From contig SXOB01000051.1 in the NCBI GenBank assembly GCA_005776945.1, positions 1-64,000 of the forward strand: DNA of 64,000 nucleotides. The letters run 5' to 3'. Made by a program: the position numbers and the translations under genes. Under the pieces are notes generated by a model. It saw only the letters and a program-made list of their open reading frames with translations, did no database searches and was not told the DNA's origin. This DNA comes from Pseudomonadota bacterium. Its GTDB lineage: Bacteria > Myxococcota_A > UBA796 > GCA-2862545. Within the stretch, counting starts at the first letter, position 1. Each line of letters starts with the position of its first letter. This document shows, in pieces, positions 17,411 through 26,526 of the stretch.

Positions 17411-18388
17411 TCAGAGCAGGTCGGCGACAGCCTTGCGTTCGGCGTCCAGGTCGTCCACATTGAGCTGGAGACGGGCCCGGCCGAAGTCGTCGAGCGGCAG
17501 ACCCTCGATGACCTGAATCGCACCCTTCGCGTCGACCCGACACGGGAACGAGAACACGAGACCTTCCGGGATTCCGTACCAGCCCTCGCTTGGCAGGGCC
17601 ATGCTCACGATCCGGTCACCCGTTCCGCGAACCCAGTCGCGCATGTGGTCGACGGCGGCGCTCGCCGCGCTGGCGGCCGAAGACGCCCCTCGGGCGACGA
17701 TGATCGCCTTGCCGCGCGTCGCGACGGTCTGAATGAAGTCGCCCTTGAGCCAGGCCGCGTCCAGGAGCGGCCCGAGCGCCTTGCCATCCACCGTGGCCTG
17801 CGAGACGTCCGGGTACATCGTGTCGGCGTGGTTCCCCCACACGAACACGTTGCGGAGCGCGCTCACCGTGGTGCCGAGCCGCAAAGCGAGCTGCGCTTCG
17901 GCGCGATTTTGGTCCAGCCGCGTCATCGCGGTGAACTGCCGCGAGGGCAGGTTCTTCGCATTGGCCCGTGCGATGAGCGCGTTCGTGTTGCAGGGATTGC
18001 CGACGACGAGGACCTTGACGTTCGGGTCCGCGACCGCGCCAATCGCCGCGCCTTGACCAACGAAGATGGGGCCGTTGGCTCGCACGAGGTCGGCACGATC
18101 CATGTCCTTGGTGCGTGGGCGGCTGCCGACCAGAAAGGCGGCATGCACACCGGCGAAGGCAACTTGGGGGTCGTCCGTACCCACGATTCCGGCGAGCAGC
18201 GGGAACGCGGAGTCTTCCAACTCGAGGATCGTCCCGCGCAGTCGGTCCAGCGCCGGCGTGACCTCGAGGAGCTGCAGGATCACGGGCTGGTCGGCGCCGA
18301 AGCAATCGCCCGAGGCGATGCGCCACAGCAGCGCGTAGCCGATGTTTCCTGCGGCGCCGGTCACGGCGACACGAATCGGGGCCTTCAT
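17411..18388 (-). CDS. mdh: Malate dehydrogenase (NAD, type 2)
   Basis: A 325-residue NAD-dependent malate dehydrogenase of the cytosolic or type 2 group, oxidising malate to oxaloacetate in the TCA cycle. Seen are the Rossmann start [19 protein letters not shown], the substrate loop Arg in [34 protein letters not shown] and the catalytic His in [14 protein letters not shown]. The frame opens at TTG 18403, but CTGGAGG sits just before ATG 18388, so that ATG is the start. Gene and stop are separated by 27 bases from the convergent lipoprotein gene. Call is secure. Confidence 0.95.
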   Translation of the reverse strand: MKAPIRVAVTGAAGNIGYALLWRIASGDCFGADQPVILQLLEVTPALDRLRGTILELEDSAFPLLAGIVGTDDPQVAFAGVHAAFLVGSRPRTKDMDRADLVRANGPIFVGQGAAIGAVADPNVKVLVVGNPCNTNALIARANAKNLPSRQFTAMTRLDQNRAEAQLALRLGTTVSALRNVFVWGNHADTMYPDVSQATVDGKALGPLLDAAWLKGDFIQTVATRGKAIIVARGASSAASAASAAVDHMRDWVRGTGDRIVSMALPSEGWYGIPEGLVFSFPCRVDAKGAIQVIEGLPLDDFGRARLQLNVDDLDAERKAVADLL

Positions 18389-18436
18389 CCAACCTCCAGC
18401 CAAACGGGCGGCCGCCTAACCCGCCACCACGTTCCG

Positions 18437-19567
18437 TCAGGGCAGCGCGACGGTGTCCTCGGATACGTCCGTGCCCTTCTCGTTGCCCTTCGCGGCCCAG
18501 GCCTTCGCAGCCGCGTCGAAGAAGGCTTTGGCCGACGCCTCGTCGACCGGCTCCGTGCTGACCGCCCAGGTGACTTCACCCGTGCCTTTGCACTTCGCAG
18601 CGGCCGTCGTGTCCCAGAGTTTGGGCATCTCCGCGCGCACGGCCGTCTCCACGGCGTCCGGCCACCGTTGACCGGCGTCGAGGACGAGGCCGTGGTGGAG
18701 GAGCGCGCCCGGTTTGCCGTTCTTGCAGGTGTAAACCTCGGTGGCTGACACCGCGTAGGAGTACTTGCCGTCCACCTTGCGGTCCGGCCAACGCAGGCTT
18801 GCAGTGGCCCCCGCTGCGTCCTCATCGCCGAGCGCTCGGTAGGTGTCGCGCAGGCTGTCCGCGACATCGGCCGGCAGCGTCGGCGCCACCTGGCCCAAGG
18901 CCTCGAGAGCCGCCTTTCGCGACCCTTCGTCGACCGCGCCGCCAACACCGGCCGCGTCGGCGAAGATGGGCAGCACCACCCGGATTTCGCGCGGGTCCTT
19001 GACCGCACCAAGCGCGGTGACGAGGCGCGGAATCGCCGCCGCACCCGCGTTGCGGGCATAGGTCTCGAGCATCCCGAAGAACTGGGCGCGGTCGCGGGCA
19101 CCGCTGCCGTACTGCGGGTGATCCAGTCCGTTGAGCAACAGCGCCGTCACCTCGGGAACCCGGCACTGGGTCAGGTCGCGGTACCACCGCTCCTTGTAGA
19201 ACGCGTCGCCGAGTTGGCTGGCCGCATCGACGAACAGCTTCTGGACGCCGGTTTCGGACCCACAGCGCTTGCCGAGTGCATTCATCGTCCGCGTCCGCAC
19301 GTCGGGTTCGAGGGCCCCGACCCAGCTCAAAATCTCAGCCTGGGCGCCCACCCGGGCGGCGGCGACGACGGCCTCCGCGCCGGACGGGCCCTCGACCGTC
19401 TTGGACAACGCCAACTTGGCCTGGGCCTTGGCCGCAGCGGCGTCGCAGGCCGCCAAGCGGACGTAGACATCCCCCGCTGCCACGGGGCTCGCTGCCGCCA
19501 ACTCCTTGACGATCGGCTTGGGGTCGCAAGTCGTCGCTCCCGCAGTCACCGCCAAAAAGACCAACAT
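18437..19567 (-). CDS. Secreted HEAT-like repeat protein
   Basis: ATG 19567 follows GGGGAGG by four bases and gives MLVFLAVTAGATTCDPKP, a short signal peptide, so the longer frame from 19657 is not used (376 residues). The mature protein starts with helical, Ala-rich segments, followed by HEAT-like helix pairs such as QFFGMLETYARNAGAAAIPR and ALEALGQVAPTLPADVADSL. The last 130 residues contain VYTCKNGKPGALLHHGL and a second Cys pair. It is probably periplasmic; either a lipobox (Cys14) or SPase I cleavage could apply. Function unknown. Malate dehydrogenase lies 48 bases downstream and may be cotranscribed. Confidence 0.7.
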   Translation of the reverse strand: MLVFLAVTAGATTCDPKPIVKELAAASPVAAGDVYVRLAACDAAAAKAQAKLALSKTVEGPSGAEAVVAAARVGAQAEILSWVGALEPDVRTRTMNALGKRCGSETGVQKLFVDAASQLGDAFYKERWYRDLTQCRVPEVTALLLNGLDHPQYGSGARDRAQFFGMLETYARNAGAAAIPRLVTALGAVKDPREIRVVLPIFADAAGVGGAVDEGSRKAALEALGQVAPTLPADVADSLRDTYRALGDEDAAGATASLRWPDRKVDGKYSYAVSATEVYTCKNGKPGALLHHGLVLDAGQRWPDAVETAVRAEMPKLWDTTAAAKCKGTGEVTWAVSTEPVDEASAKAFFDAAAKAWAAKGNEKGTDVSEDTVALP

Positions 19568-19638
19568 GTGACCTCCCCGGCCGACGCTAACGCCGCGCTG
19601 GCCTTGCATCCTCGGCATCAACCGGTGACCCAGCCGCC

Positions 19639-20862
19639 ATGTTCCTTCTGTTCGCATGCGACGGCACTGAGCCGACGACCCCCACCGACATCGCGGCGGG
19701 CGCCAGGCTCGGCGACGCGTTGGCCTTCGACGCCGCGGGCGACCTCCTGGTCACGGCCCCCGGCTCGTCCGAGGACGGCGTGGCCGTTCAGGTCCAAGCG
19801 ACGGCGTCGTCCATCGGCGACGCCAAGGCCACATGGGTGGCCGCCGGTGCCGGCGACCTCGGCGGTGACATTGCCCCCTGCGCCGATGCCGACGGCGACG
19901 GCCGTCCCGAGGTCATCGTCGGTCTCGGCTCGACGTCCGGCAGGGGCGGCGCCGAGTGGCTCCCGGACGGACTCGGGACGGCGCCCGTGGACGCCGTGCG
20001 CGTCGACGGCTCCGAAGCGGCAGGTGGCCTTGGCGACGCGCTCGCCTGCGCCGATGTGACGGGCGACGACCGCATCGACCTCGTGATCAGCGCTCCCTAC
20101 GCGGACGGCTTCGGCCTCGCCACGGCCGCCGGCGTCGTGCGCGTTTTCACCGAAGCGCCGGCCTTCCATGCTGCAGCCACCTACACGACGACCTTCGCCT
20201 CGGGTCGGCTCGGCACCCGCGGGGCGCTCGCCCCCCTGGACCTCGACGGTGACGGGGTCGGCGACCTCGCCGTTGGCGCCCCTGGAAGCGATGACGTCTA
20301 CGGCGTACCCGGCCCGATGGCGGGCTCCTTCGACAACAACAACACGGGCGCCAACTGGTACGGACCCGGCCTGAGCGAGTTCGGCGCCGCGGTCGTGGCC
20401 GCCGACTTCGACGCCGACGGCCACGACGACCTGGCCGTCGGTGCACCGTCCTACGGATTCGAGGCGGGCGCCGTCGTCATCCTCCAAGGGCCCTTCGACC
20501 CCGACGTACTTGGCAGCTCCGACGAAGGTGTGCGCCAGGACGGCGGCGCCGGCGCCGGGTCCAAGCTCGCCGTGTTGGCCACGGACCCCCCAGCCCTCGC
20601 GGTGGGGTCCGACGGCCGCGTCGACATCATCCAAGGGCCGTTTGCCCCCATGCCTCTCGCCGTCGCCGCCGTGGCTCAGGTCAGCGGACAATCCCGTTCA
20701 TTCGCCGCGACGATGGCCGCGGATCCCTTCGGCGGCCTCGCTGTGGGCGACCCGGACGCCGCGTCCGGCGACGCCCCAGAGGCAGGCGTCGTCCGCTGGT
20801 TTGAAGCCGGCCTCCTTGGCTCGCTGACCGACGCGGACGCCTCAGGGATGATCGTCCCGTAG
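19639..20862 (+). CDS. FG-GAP/integrin alpha-like repeat lipoprotein
   Basis: A 407-residue lipoprotein begins MFLLFACDGTEPTT with Cys7. No other ATG, GTG or TTG exists in frame between the upstream TAA and this ATG, so the six-residue signal is not an annotation artefact. The mature part has FG-GAP repeats with calcium-loop motifs: DADGDGRPEVIVG, DVTGDDRIDLVISAPY, DLDGDGVGDLAVGAPG and DFDADGHDDLAVGAPS. These form a beta-propeller as in integrin alpha chains, usually for adhesion or ligand binding on the surface. The next lipoprotein gene follows after 41 bases. Confidence 0.85.
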   Translation: MFLLFACDGTEPTTPTDIAAGARLGDALAFDAAGDLLVTAPGSSEDGVAVQVQATASSIGDAKATWVAAGAGDLGGDIAPCADADGDGRPEVIVGLGSTSGRGGAEWLPDGLGTAPVDAVRVDGSEAAGGLGDALACADVTGDDRIDLVISAPYADGFGLATAAGVVRVFTEAPAFHAAATYTTTFASGRLGTRGALAPLDLDGDGVGDLAVGAPGSDDVYGVPGPMAGSFDNNNTGANWYGPGLSEFGAAVVAADFDADGHDDLAVGAPSYGFEAGAVVILQGPFDPDVLGSSDEGVRQDGGAGAGSKLAVLATDPPALAVGSDGRVDIIQGPFAPMPLAVAAVAQVSGQSRSFAATMAADPFGGLAVGDPDAASGDAPEAGVVRWFEAGLLGSLTDADASGMIVP

Positions 20863-20903
20863 GCATCGGCTCCTCATGGCGCTACAACGCGCTCGAGGAC
20901 GCG

Positions 20904-21635
20904 ATGACGACCTGGATCTTGCTGTTGGGGTGTGGTCCCGCCGACACGACCGAGCCCGAGCCGCCGGGCGTCATCTACGCCGATGAGGGCTTGGACATCA
21001 CGCGGGAGTCGTTCAACGATCCGCTGTGGGACGTCGCCGGTATCTCCTTGTTCAGCGCGCCCATCGGCACCGAAGCCGACATCTACGCAGCCACGAGCGA
21101 GACCCTGGCCTGCCTGCTGCCCAACCACGCCTACAACCCCGCCCAAGCGCCGGACTGGCTCCCGCCCATCGCCGCGCACGCCGCACCCTACGACGAGGAG
21201 CTGTTTGGCGGCGTCGAGGCCTGTGGCTTCGTCGGCGACGAAGGCCTCTTCACGACCGCGACCTTCGACGGCGGCGTTGGGCTGGTCCTGTTGTTCAGCC
21301 TCGTCCCGAACGAGGCGGCGCCAAGTGGGCGGACGACGGACGGCGAGGACGTCCCGATGATTCCCGATGCCTACTTCTCGATGGCCGTCGAGACGGACTT
21401 GCTCATCGATGGCTCCGACTTCCACAACGACCTGGACCTGGACACGCCGTACGTCGTCGATCTTGGCATGGACGGAACCGACGGTCTCTCTCACTGGCCC
21501 GTCCACCGGACCTACGACCTCGGAAAGACCCCGGACCACGTGGACCTCGTGGGTCGCTGGACCTGGTCGGTCGACGTCACGGACGCCTTCGGCGCTGGCT
21601 GGCGGGTCGACGTCGGTTTCGACATCGACGAATAG
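20904..21635 (+). CDS. Lipoprotein of unknown function
   Basis: A 243-residue protein begins MTTWILLLGCGPADTTEPEPP with lipobox Cys10. CGAGGA lies four bases before ATG 20904, and no other start exists close upstream in frame, so the short uncharged signal is real. The mature part is acidic and beta-rich with two further Cys (ACLLP, EACGF) that may pair, and segments such as GLVLLFSLVPNEA and RWTWSVDVTDAFGAGW. No family recognised. It follows the FG-GAP lipoprotein on the same strand and converges with the transhydrogenase operon. Confidence 0.75.
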   Translation: MTTWILLLGCGPADTTEPEPPGVIYADEGLDITRESFNDPLWDVAGISLFSAPIGTEADIYAATSETLACLLPNHAYNPAQAPDWLPPIAAHAAPYDEELFGGVEACGFVGDEGLFTTATFDGGVGLVLLFSLVPNEAAPSGRTTDGEDVPMIPDAYFSMAVETDLLIDGSDFHNDLDLDTPYVVDLGMDGTDGLSHWPVHRTYDLGKTPDHVDLVGRWTWSVDVTDAFGAGWRVDVGFDIDE

Positions 21636-21651
21636 CGAAGCGCGTGGCGCC

Positions 21652-23058
21652 TCAGCCGTGCGCCATCGCCTTGACGATCTGCTCGACGACTTTCCGGGCG
21701 TCGCCGAACACCATCATCGTGTTGTCCTTGTAGTACAGCGGGTTGTCGACACCCGCGTAGCCTGCCGCCATGCTGCGCTTGACGACGAAGACGGCCCGGG
21801 CCTTGTGCACTTCCAGCGTCGGCATGCCGTACAGCGGGCTCTTGGGGTCATCCAGGGCCGCGGGGTTGACGATGTCGTTGGCCCCGAGGACGAGGACGGC
21901 GTCGGTGTGCGGGAAGTCACCGTTGATGTCGTCCATTTCGAGGACGGTGTCATAGGGAACGTTGGCTTCCGCGAGGAGGACATTCATGTGGCCAGGCAGT
22001 CGGCCGGCCACAGGGTGAATCGCGTACCGGACGGTCGCACCTTGCGCTTCCAGCAACTCGGCGAGTTCGCGAACCGGTCCCTGGGCCTGGGCGACGGCCA
22101 TTCCGTAGCCGGGGACGACGATGACGCTGGTGGCGCTGCGAAGAATCTGGGCAGCTTCGTCGATCGAGGCCGTGTTGACGCCGCGTGCGACCGCCGCAGC
22201 GAGCGCCGGATCGAGGGCTGAGGCACCCCCGGCCGTCGCGCCGTATTCGCCGAAGACGACGTTCCAGATGGACCGGTTCATCGCCTTGCACATGATGTAC
22301 GAAAGGATGGCGCCCGAACTGCCGACGAGCGCACCCGTGATGATGAGCAGGTCGTTGCCGAGCACAAAGCCGGCCGCGGCTGCCGTCCAACCCGAGTAGC
22401 TGTTGAGCAAGCTGACCGCGACGGGCATGTCCGCGCCGCCGATCGCGTGCACCAACACGACGCCGAAGGCGGCTGCGAGCGCGGTCGCCGCGAGCAGCGC
22501 CCCCAGCTGGTCGTAGCCCGCGTACGTAGCCATCAGGCCGAGCGTCACCGCGCCGACGCCAAGGTTCACGGCATGGCGCCCAGGCACGATGAGCGCCGCG
22601 CCAGAGATGCTGCCCCGCAGCTTGAGAAAGGCGACGATGGAGCCGGTGAACGTCACCGCTCCGATGACGACGTCGATGAACACTTCTCCGCGGTGCACGA
22701 CGGCCGCAAAGCCGTCGTGATGGCCGGCCTGCAGGGCGGAAGCGAAGCCGACGAGGACGGCCGAAAGGCCGACGAAGCTGTGGAGCAGCGCCACAAGCTC
22801 GGGCATTGCCGTCATCTCGACGCGCACCGCGAGAACGGCACCCAAGGCGCCGCCGGCCAACGCGACGGCGACGATGATGCCGACGTGTTCAGGCGAGACG
22901 TCGGGGTGGAGCAGCGTCGCGATCAGGGCGATCGCCATGCCCGCCATGCCAAGCGCGTTGCCGCGGCGCGCCGTTTCCTGACCCGAGAGGCCCGCCAGAC
23001 CCGCAATGAAGAGAACCGCAGCGACCAGGTACGCGACGGCGACAATCGATGTGTCCAC
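21652..23058 (-). CDS. pntB: NAD(P) transhydrogenase subunit beta
   Basis: The 468-residue beta subunit has nine or so transmembrane helices in the first 270 residues (domain II) and the NADP(H)-binding domain III at the C-terminus: [54 protein letters not shown] and [21 protein letters not shown] are conserved landmarks. Together with the two alpha chains it couples proton flow across the inner membrane to hydride transfer from NADH to NADP. The start is GTG 23058, four bases after the alpha2 stop with GGGGTAGGAC upstream. It is the last gene of the pntAA-pntAB-pntB operon. Confidence 0.96.
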   Translation of the reverse strand: MDTSIVAVAYLVAAVLFIAGLAGLSGQETARRGNALGMAGMAIALIATLLHPDVSPEHVGIIVAVALAGGALGAVLAVRVEMTAMPELVALLHSFVGLSAVLVGFASALQAGHHDGFAAVVHRGEVFIDVVIGAVTFTGSIVAFLKLRGSISGAALIVPGRHAVNLGVGAVTLGLMATYAGYDQLGALLAATALAAAFGVVLVHAIGGADMPVAVSLLNSYSGWTAAAAGFVLGNDLLIITGALVGSSGAILSYIMCKAMNRSIWNVVFGEYGATAGGASALDPALAAAVARGVNTASIDEAAQILRSATSVIVVPGYGMAVAQAQGPVRELAELLEAQGATVRYAIHPVAGRLPGHMNVLLAEANVPYDTVLEMDDINGDFPHTDAVLVLGANDIVNPAALDDPKSPLYGMPTLEVHKARAVFVVKRSMAAGYAGVDNPLYYKDNTMMVFGDARKVVEQIVKAMAHG

Positions 23059-23061
23059 GTC

Positions 23062-23346
23062 CTACCCCTTCTTCCGGAACATGTGGAGCATCCGCTGGGT
23101 GACCCAGAAGCCGCCAACCACGTTGATCATCGCCAGGAACAGCGCGGCCAGCGCAATCCACCGCGATGTGTCCGACGCACCTGCCATGCCGCCCGTTGCA
23201 ATCGCACCCACCGCAATGATGCCCGAAATCGCATTCGTCGCCGACATCAACGGCGTGTGCAGTGCGGGCGTCACCTTCCACACGACGTACCAGCCGACGC
23301 ACGTCGCCAACACAAAGACCGTGAGATGGTCGACAAACTCAGCCAC
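23062..23346 (-). CDS. pntAB: NAD(P) transhydrogenase subunit alpha2 (membrane part)
   Basis: This 94-residue protein has three transmembrane helices: [28 protein letters not shown] and [20 protein letters not shown]. The motif [18 protein letters not shown] is the conserved signature of domain II of the alpha chain and includes residues near the proton path. In Escherichia coli this segment is fused to the alpha chain; here it is a separate gene, as in Rhodospirillum and many other bacteria. It overlaps the end of the alpha1 gene by eight bases. Confidence 0.95.
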   Translation of the reverse strand: MAEFVDHLTVFVLATCVGWYVVWKVTPALHTPLMSATNAISGIIAVGAIATGGMAGASDTSRWIALAALFLAMINVVGGFWVTQRMLHMFRKKG

Positions 23347-24451
23347 TGGCCCCTCCCCGCTCCGTTTGCCCGCCGAGCATGACGAACGTCGCCTTGATGA
23401 TCTCGTCTTCGGGGTCGAGATTCAGCCCGTCGGTGGCTTTGCCACGGAAGTGGAGAACGAGCTCCCGCACGTTGCGGGCGAACAGACGGCTCGCGTCGGC
23501 CGCCATCCGACTTGGGAGGTCCGTCGGCCCTACGATCCAAACGCCATTGGCGGTTTGGACGACCTCGTCGGGTCGCGTCGCCGTGCAGTTGCCGCCACGC
23601 GGGGCTGCGAGGTCGACAATGACCGACCCTGGCTTCATCGCCGCGACCATGGCGTCGTCGATCAGCTTCGGGGCCTCTCGGCCAGCGACCAAGGCCGTCG
23701 TGATGACGACGTCGACCTCGGCGCAATGCTTGGCCAGCAGCGCATGTTCCTTCGCAAGGAACTCGGCGGACACGGCTTTGGCATAGCCACCCGCGTCTTC
23801 GGCGGAAGCGTCAAGTTCGAGCTCCAAGAACCGCGCCCCGACGCTCTTGACCTGGTCCTTGACCGCCGGGCGCGTGTCGAACGCGCGGCAGACGGCACCC
23901 AGGCGTTTGGCGGTCGCGAGGGCGGAGAGACCGGCGACGCCCGCCCCGATCACGAGGACCTGCACCGGGGTCAACGTGCCGGCAGCCGACATCATCATCG
24001 GGAAGAAGCGCCCGCCAGTATTCGCGGCCTCCAGCACCGATCGGTACCCAGCCAGGGTGGCCATCGAGGACAAAACGTCCATCTTCTGGGCGCGGCTGAT
24101 GCGGGGGACGCGCTCCAAAGCCGCCCAAGAAATTCGCTTCGCGGCCAGCGCGGCGACGACATCGGGACGATCCGTCGGATCCGCGTGCGAAACGAGCACC
24201 GCGCCGTCGGACAACTTTGCCACCTCGGCCAGCGACGGGGGCGCCACCTTCAGCACCAATTCGGCGGACCATGGATCGCCGATCGACGCGCCGGCCGGTG
24301 CCCAGGCCGCGTCGGGAATGTCCGCCGCAATCCCCGCACCTTCCTCAACGACCACAGAGCCGATCGACGCCAGCTTCTTGACCGTTTCTGGCGTCGCGGC
24401 AACCCTTCGTTCTCGGGGTGCCGTCTCGCGGGGAACGCCGATGCGCACCAT
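23339..24451 (-). CDS. pntAA: NAD(P) transhydrogenase subunit alpha1
   Basis: A 370-residue soluble NAD(H)-binding subunit (domain I). It begins [17 protein letters not shown] and contains the Rossmann motif [31 protein letters not shown] and [15 protein letters not shown], all typical of the transhydrogenase and alanine dehydrogenase family. I start at ATG 24451; the next codon is GTG 24448, and GGAGG lies four bases before that GTG, so GTG could be used instead. The frame is open to 24739, but the upstream part has no family similarity. The intergenic region to the divergent kinase gene is 72 bases and should hold both promoters. Confidence 0.95.
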   Translation of the reverse strand: MVRIGVPRETAPRERRVAATPETVKKLASIGSVVVEEGAGIAADIPDAAWAPAGASIGDPWSAELVLKVAPPSLAEVAKLSDGAVLVSHADPTDRPDVVAALAAKRISWAALERVPRISRAQKMDVLSSMATLAGYRSVLEAANTGGRFFPMMMSAAGTLTPVQVLVIGAGVAGLSALATAKRLGAVCRAFDTRPAVKDQVKSVGARFLELELDASAEDAGGYAKAVSAEFLAKEHALLAKHCAEVDVVITTALVAGREAPKLIDDAMVAAMKPGSVIVDLAAPRGGNCTATRPDEVVQTANGVWIVGPTDLPSRMAADASRLFARNVRELVLHFRGKATDGLNLDPEDEIIKATFVMLGGQTERGGASG

Positions 24452-24523
24452 GCCTCCACCTGGACGGCCGCCGCTATCCGAGCAGTGGCCGCCGTCCACG
24501 TGCCACCGTGGTAGGAAGCGCCC

Positions 24524-25420
24524 ATGCATGGGCCTCCCACCCCATCCACCATCGGCGAGAACCGCTACGTCCTGGAGGTCGAAATCGGCAGCGGGGGCAT
24601 GGCGACCGTTTGGCGCGTGCTGGATCGGAAGACCGGGAACCATCGCGCGCTGAAACTGCTCCGCCATGCGGCGGCCAAAACCGAGAAGACGCGCACCCGC
24701 TTCGAGCAGGAAGCCCGCACGATGGCTCGCTTGCGGCATCGCAACATCGTCACGATTCAGGACATCGGTTCCAACGCCGACTTCAGCTGGTTTGTGATGG
24801 ACCTGTGCGCAGGTGGCAATGTCGCCGCGCGCCTCAAGCGCGAGGGTCCCTGCAAGCCGATCACCGCCCTCAGCTACGTCTTCGACGCGCTCCTAGGCCT
24901 CGACTACGCGCATGCCGCCGGCGTCATCCACCGCGACATGAAGCCGCACAACATGTTGCTCGACACGGGCGACGTCGTCCGGCTCTCGGACTTCGGCATC
25001 GCACGCGACGAACAATTCGACCAAGGGGCGCGTTTGACGGGGATGGGCGACACGCTCGGAACCCTCGCCTACATGGCGCCAGAGCAGCGCGTCGATCCCC
25101 GGAAAGCGGGCGCAGCCGCCGACATCTACGGCCTTGGCGCGACGCTCTACATCATGGTGACCGGTCGGCGACCCTTCGAATTGTCCTTGGCCGGAATCGA
25201 CCCGACCGTCTTGGAGCGGCTCCCGGTCGCCCTGCGGCCCTTGGTCCGTCGCGCCGTCGCGCACAATCCCAACGATCGCTTCCCTTCGGCACGTGCGATG
25301 GCCCAAGCGGTCAGCGAAGTGTGCGAGCAACTGGACCCCGACGCCGCGCCGGCGGCCCAGCTGATGTTGGCCTTTGGCGAGGAGGACGCTCCCACCGTCC
25401 AGGACGAGCGGTTGCGGTGA
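24524..25420 (+). CDS. Soluble Ser/Thr protein kinase coupled to hexokinase
   Basis: A 298-residue kinase without a membrane segment. It has the Gly loop GSGGMATVW (22-30), catalytic Lys44 (ALKLL), HRDMKPHN (136-143), DFG (156-158) and APE (185-187), so it should be active. The short tail after residue 275 is acidic and ends PTVQDERLR; TVQ may be a phosphorylation or binding site. The start ATG 24524 follows TAGGAAG by five bases. Its TGA overlaps the start of a hexokinase gene (GTGA), so both proteins are made together. A role in controlling glucose phosphorylation is an inference from that coupling. Confidence 0.92.
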   Translation: MHGPPTPSTIGENRYVLEVEIGSGGMATVWRVLDRKTGNHRALKLLRHAAAKTEKTRTRFEQEARTMARLRHRNIVTIQDIGSNADFSWFVMDLCAGGNVAARLKREGPCKPITALSYVFDALLGLDYAHAAGVIHRDMKPHNMLLDTGDVVRLSDFGIARDEQFDQGARLTGMGDTLGTLAYMAPEQRVDPRKAGAAADIYGLGATLYIMVTGRRPFELSLAGIDPTVLERLPVALRPLVRRAVAHNPNDRFPSARAMAQAVSEVCEQLDPDAAPAAQLMLAFGEEDAPTVQDERLR

Positions 25421-26523
25421 CGCCCTTCGAATTGCCGTCGTCGCAGCTCAGTCGCATCGCCGACGAAATGGCCAGCCAGGTCCGCGAAGGCTTCTCTGTC
25501 GCCCCCCCGGCCGCTCCGGGCGCGATTCGCCACTTGCTCACCTGGTTGAACACGACCACCGTCGAGGCAGGCGAGGCCATCGCGATCGACTCCGGTGGCA
25601 CCTGGCTGCGCGCCGCGCGCGTCGAATTGCCAACGGGGCGGATTCGGGCGGCCATCCACCCATGGGCGATTCCCAAAGGCCAACCGATCGGGGTCGAAGC
25701 ATTCTTCGACGAGATCGCCGACCGCATCGCGCCCCTGCTCCAGGCCGACGTCCCCATCGGCTGGGTTTGGTCCTTCCCTGGGGAGGCCACGCCGGAGGGC
25801 GACGTCCGGCACCTCGCTTGGACCAAGGAGTTCCCGGTCCGCGGCGACCCTGGTCTCGTCGGCGAACGCCTGAAGCGGGCACTCGCCTCACGGGGCCACG
25901 CAGCCCCGCCGGTACGGGTCCTCAACGACACCGTCGCGACACTGCTGTCCAGCAGCGCCATCGAAGGCCACGCAAGTGTCGGCCTCGTGGTCGGTACGGG
26001 TCACAACCTCGCGATCGCGGTGGACGAGGCCAGGCTTGCGGGCCGCCTTCTCGCTCGGCCGGGACGCCGCCACATCGTCAACCTGGAGTGCGGGAACTTC
26101 GACCCTGGCACGTTGTCGGCCTTTGACGATGCCCTCGACGCCGCCAGTGGGCAACCCGGCTGGCAGCGCCTCGAGAAGGCTGTCTCCGGCCACACCCTGG
26201 GCACACTTTACAGGGCCGCCGGGGGAGAGGCGGAGGCACGGGACGCCGGCGATGTCGTCGCCGCGGCCGTTCGCCGTGACCCGATTGCAATTTCTCTTGT
26301 CCACCGCAGCGCCGACCTCGTTGCGGCCGCGGTCGCTGGCGCTGCGCGGGCAGTCGGAGAGCCGGTCTCGGTCGTTGGCGAAGGGAGCGTGTTCTGGTCC
26401 GACGGGTACCCTGAACGCTTCCTCACCACGCTCGCTAGACTGGGGTGCCCTTGCCGGTTGGCCCCGAAGGTGGCGGGCGCAACGACGATGGGCGCAGCGA
26501 TTGCGGCGAGGACGGCGCTCTGA
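25417..26523 (+). CDS. Hexokinase of the eukaryotic (hexokinase_1/2) family
   Basis: The protein starts at GTG 25417 inside the kinase stop (GTGA) and has 368 residues. It phosphorylates hexoses with ATP. Motifs in order match eukaryotic hexokinases and not bacterial ROK or Glk enzymes: AIDSGGTWLR (56-65, phosphate 1), WSFPGEAT (118-125), WTKEF (135-139), LNDTVATLL (169-177, catalytic Asp171), GLVVGTGHN (189-197), VNLECGNF (221-228, for the usual N-x-E-W-G-x-F), LEKAVSGHTLG (252-262) and a C-terminal GEGSVFW. The family is shorter here than the usual 440-480 residues. Family assignment is strong; sugar specificity is not known. Confidence 0.88.
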   Translation: MTPFELPSSQLSRIADEMASQVREGFSVAPPAAPGAIRHLLTWLNTTTVEAGEAIAIDSGGTWLRAARVELPTGRIRAAIHPWAIPKGQPIGVEAFFDEIADRIAPLLQADVPIGWVWSFPGEATPEGDVRHLAWTKEFPVRGDPGLVGERLKRALASRGHAAPPVRVLNDTVATLLSSSAIEGHASVGLVVGTGHNLAIAVDEARLAGRLLARPGRRHIVNLECGNFDPGTLSAFDDALDAASGQPGWQRLEKAVSGHTLGTLYRAAGGEAEARDAGDVVAAAVRRDPIAISLVHRSADLVAAAVAGAARAVGEPVSVVGEGSVFWSDGYPERFLTTLARLGCPCRLAPKVAGATTMGAAIAARTAL

Positions 26524-26526
26524 GGT

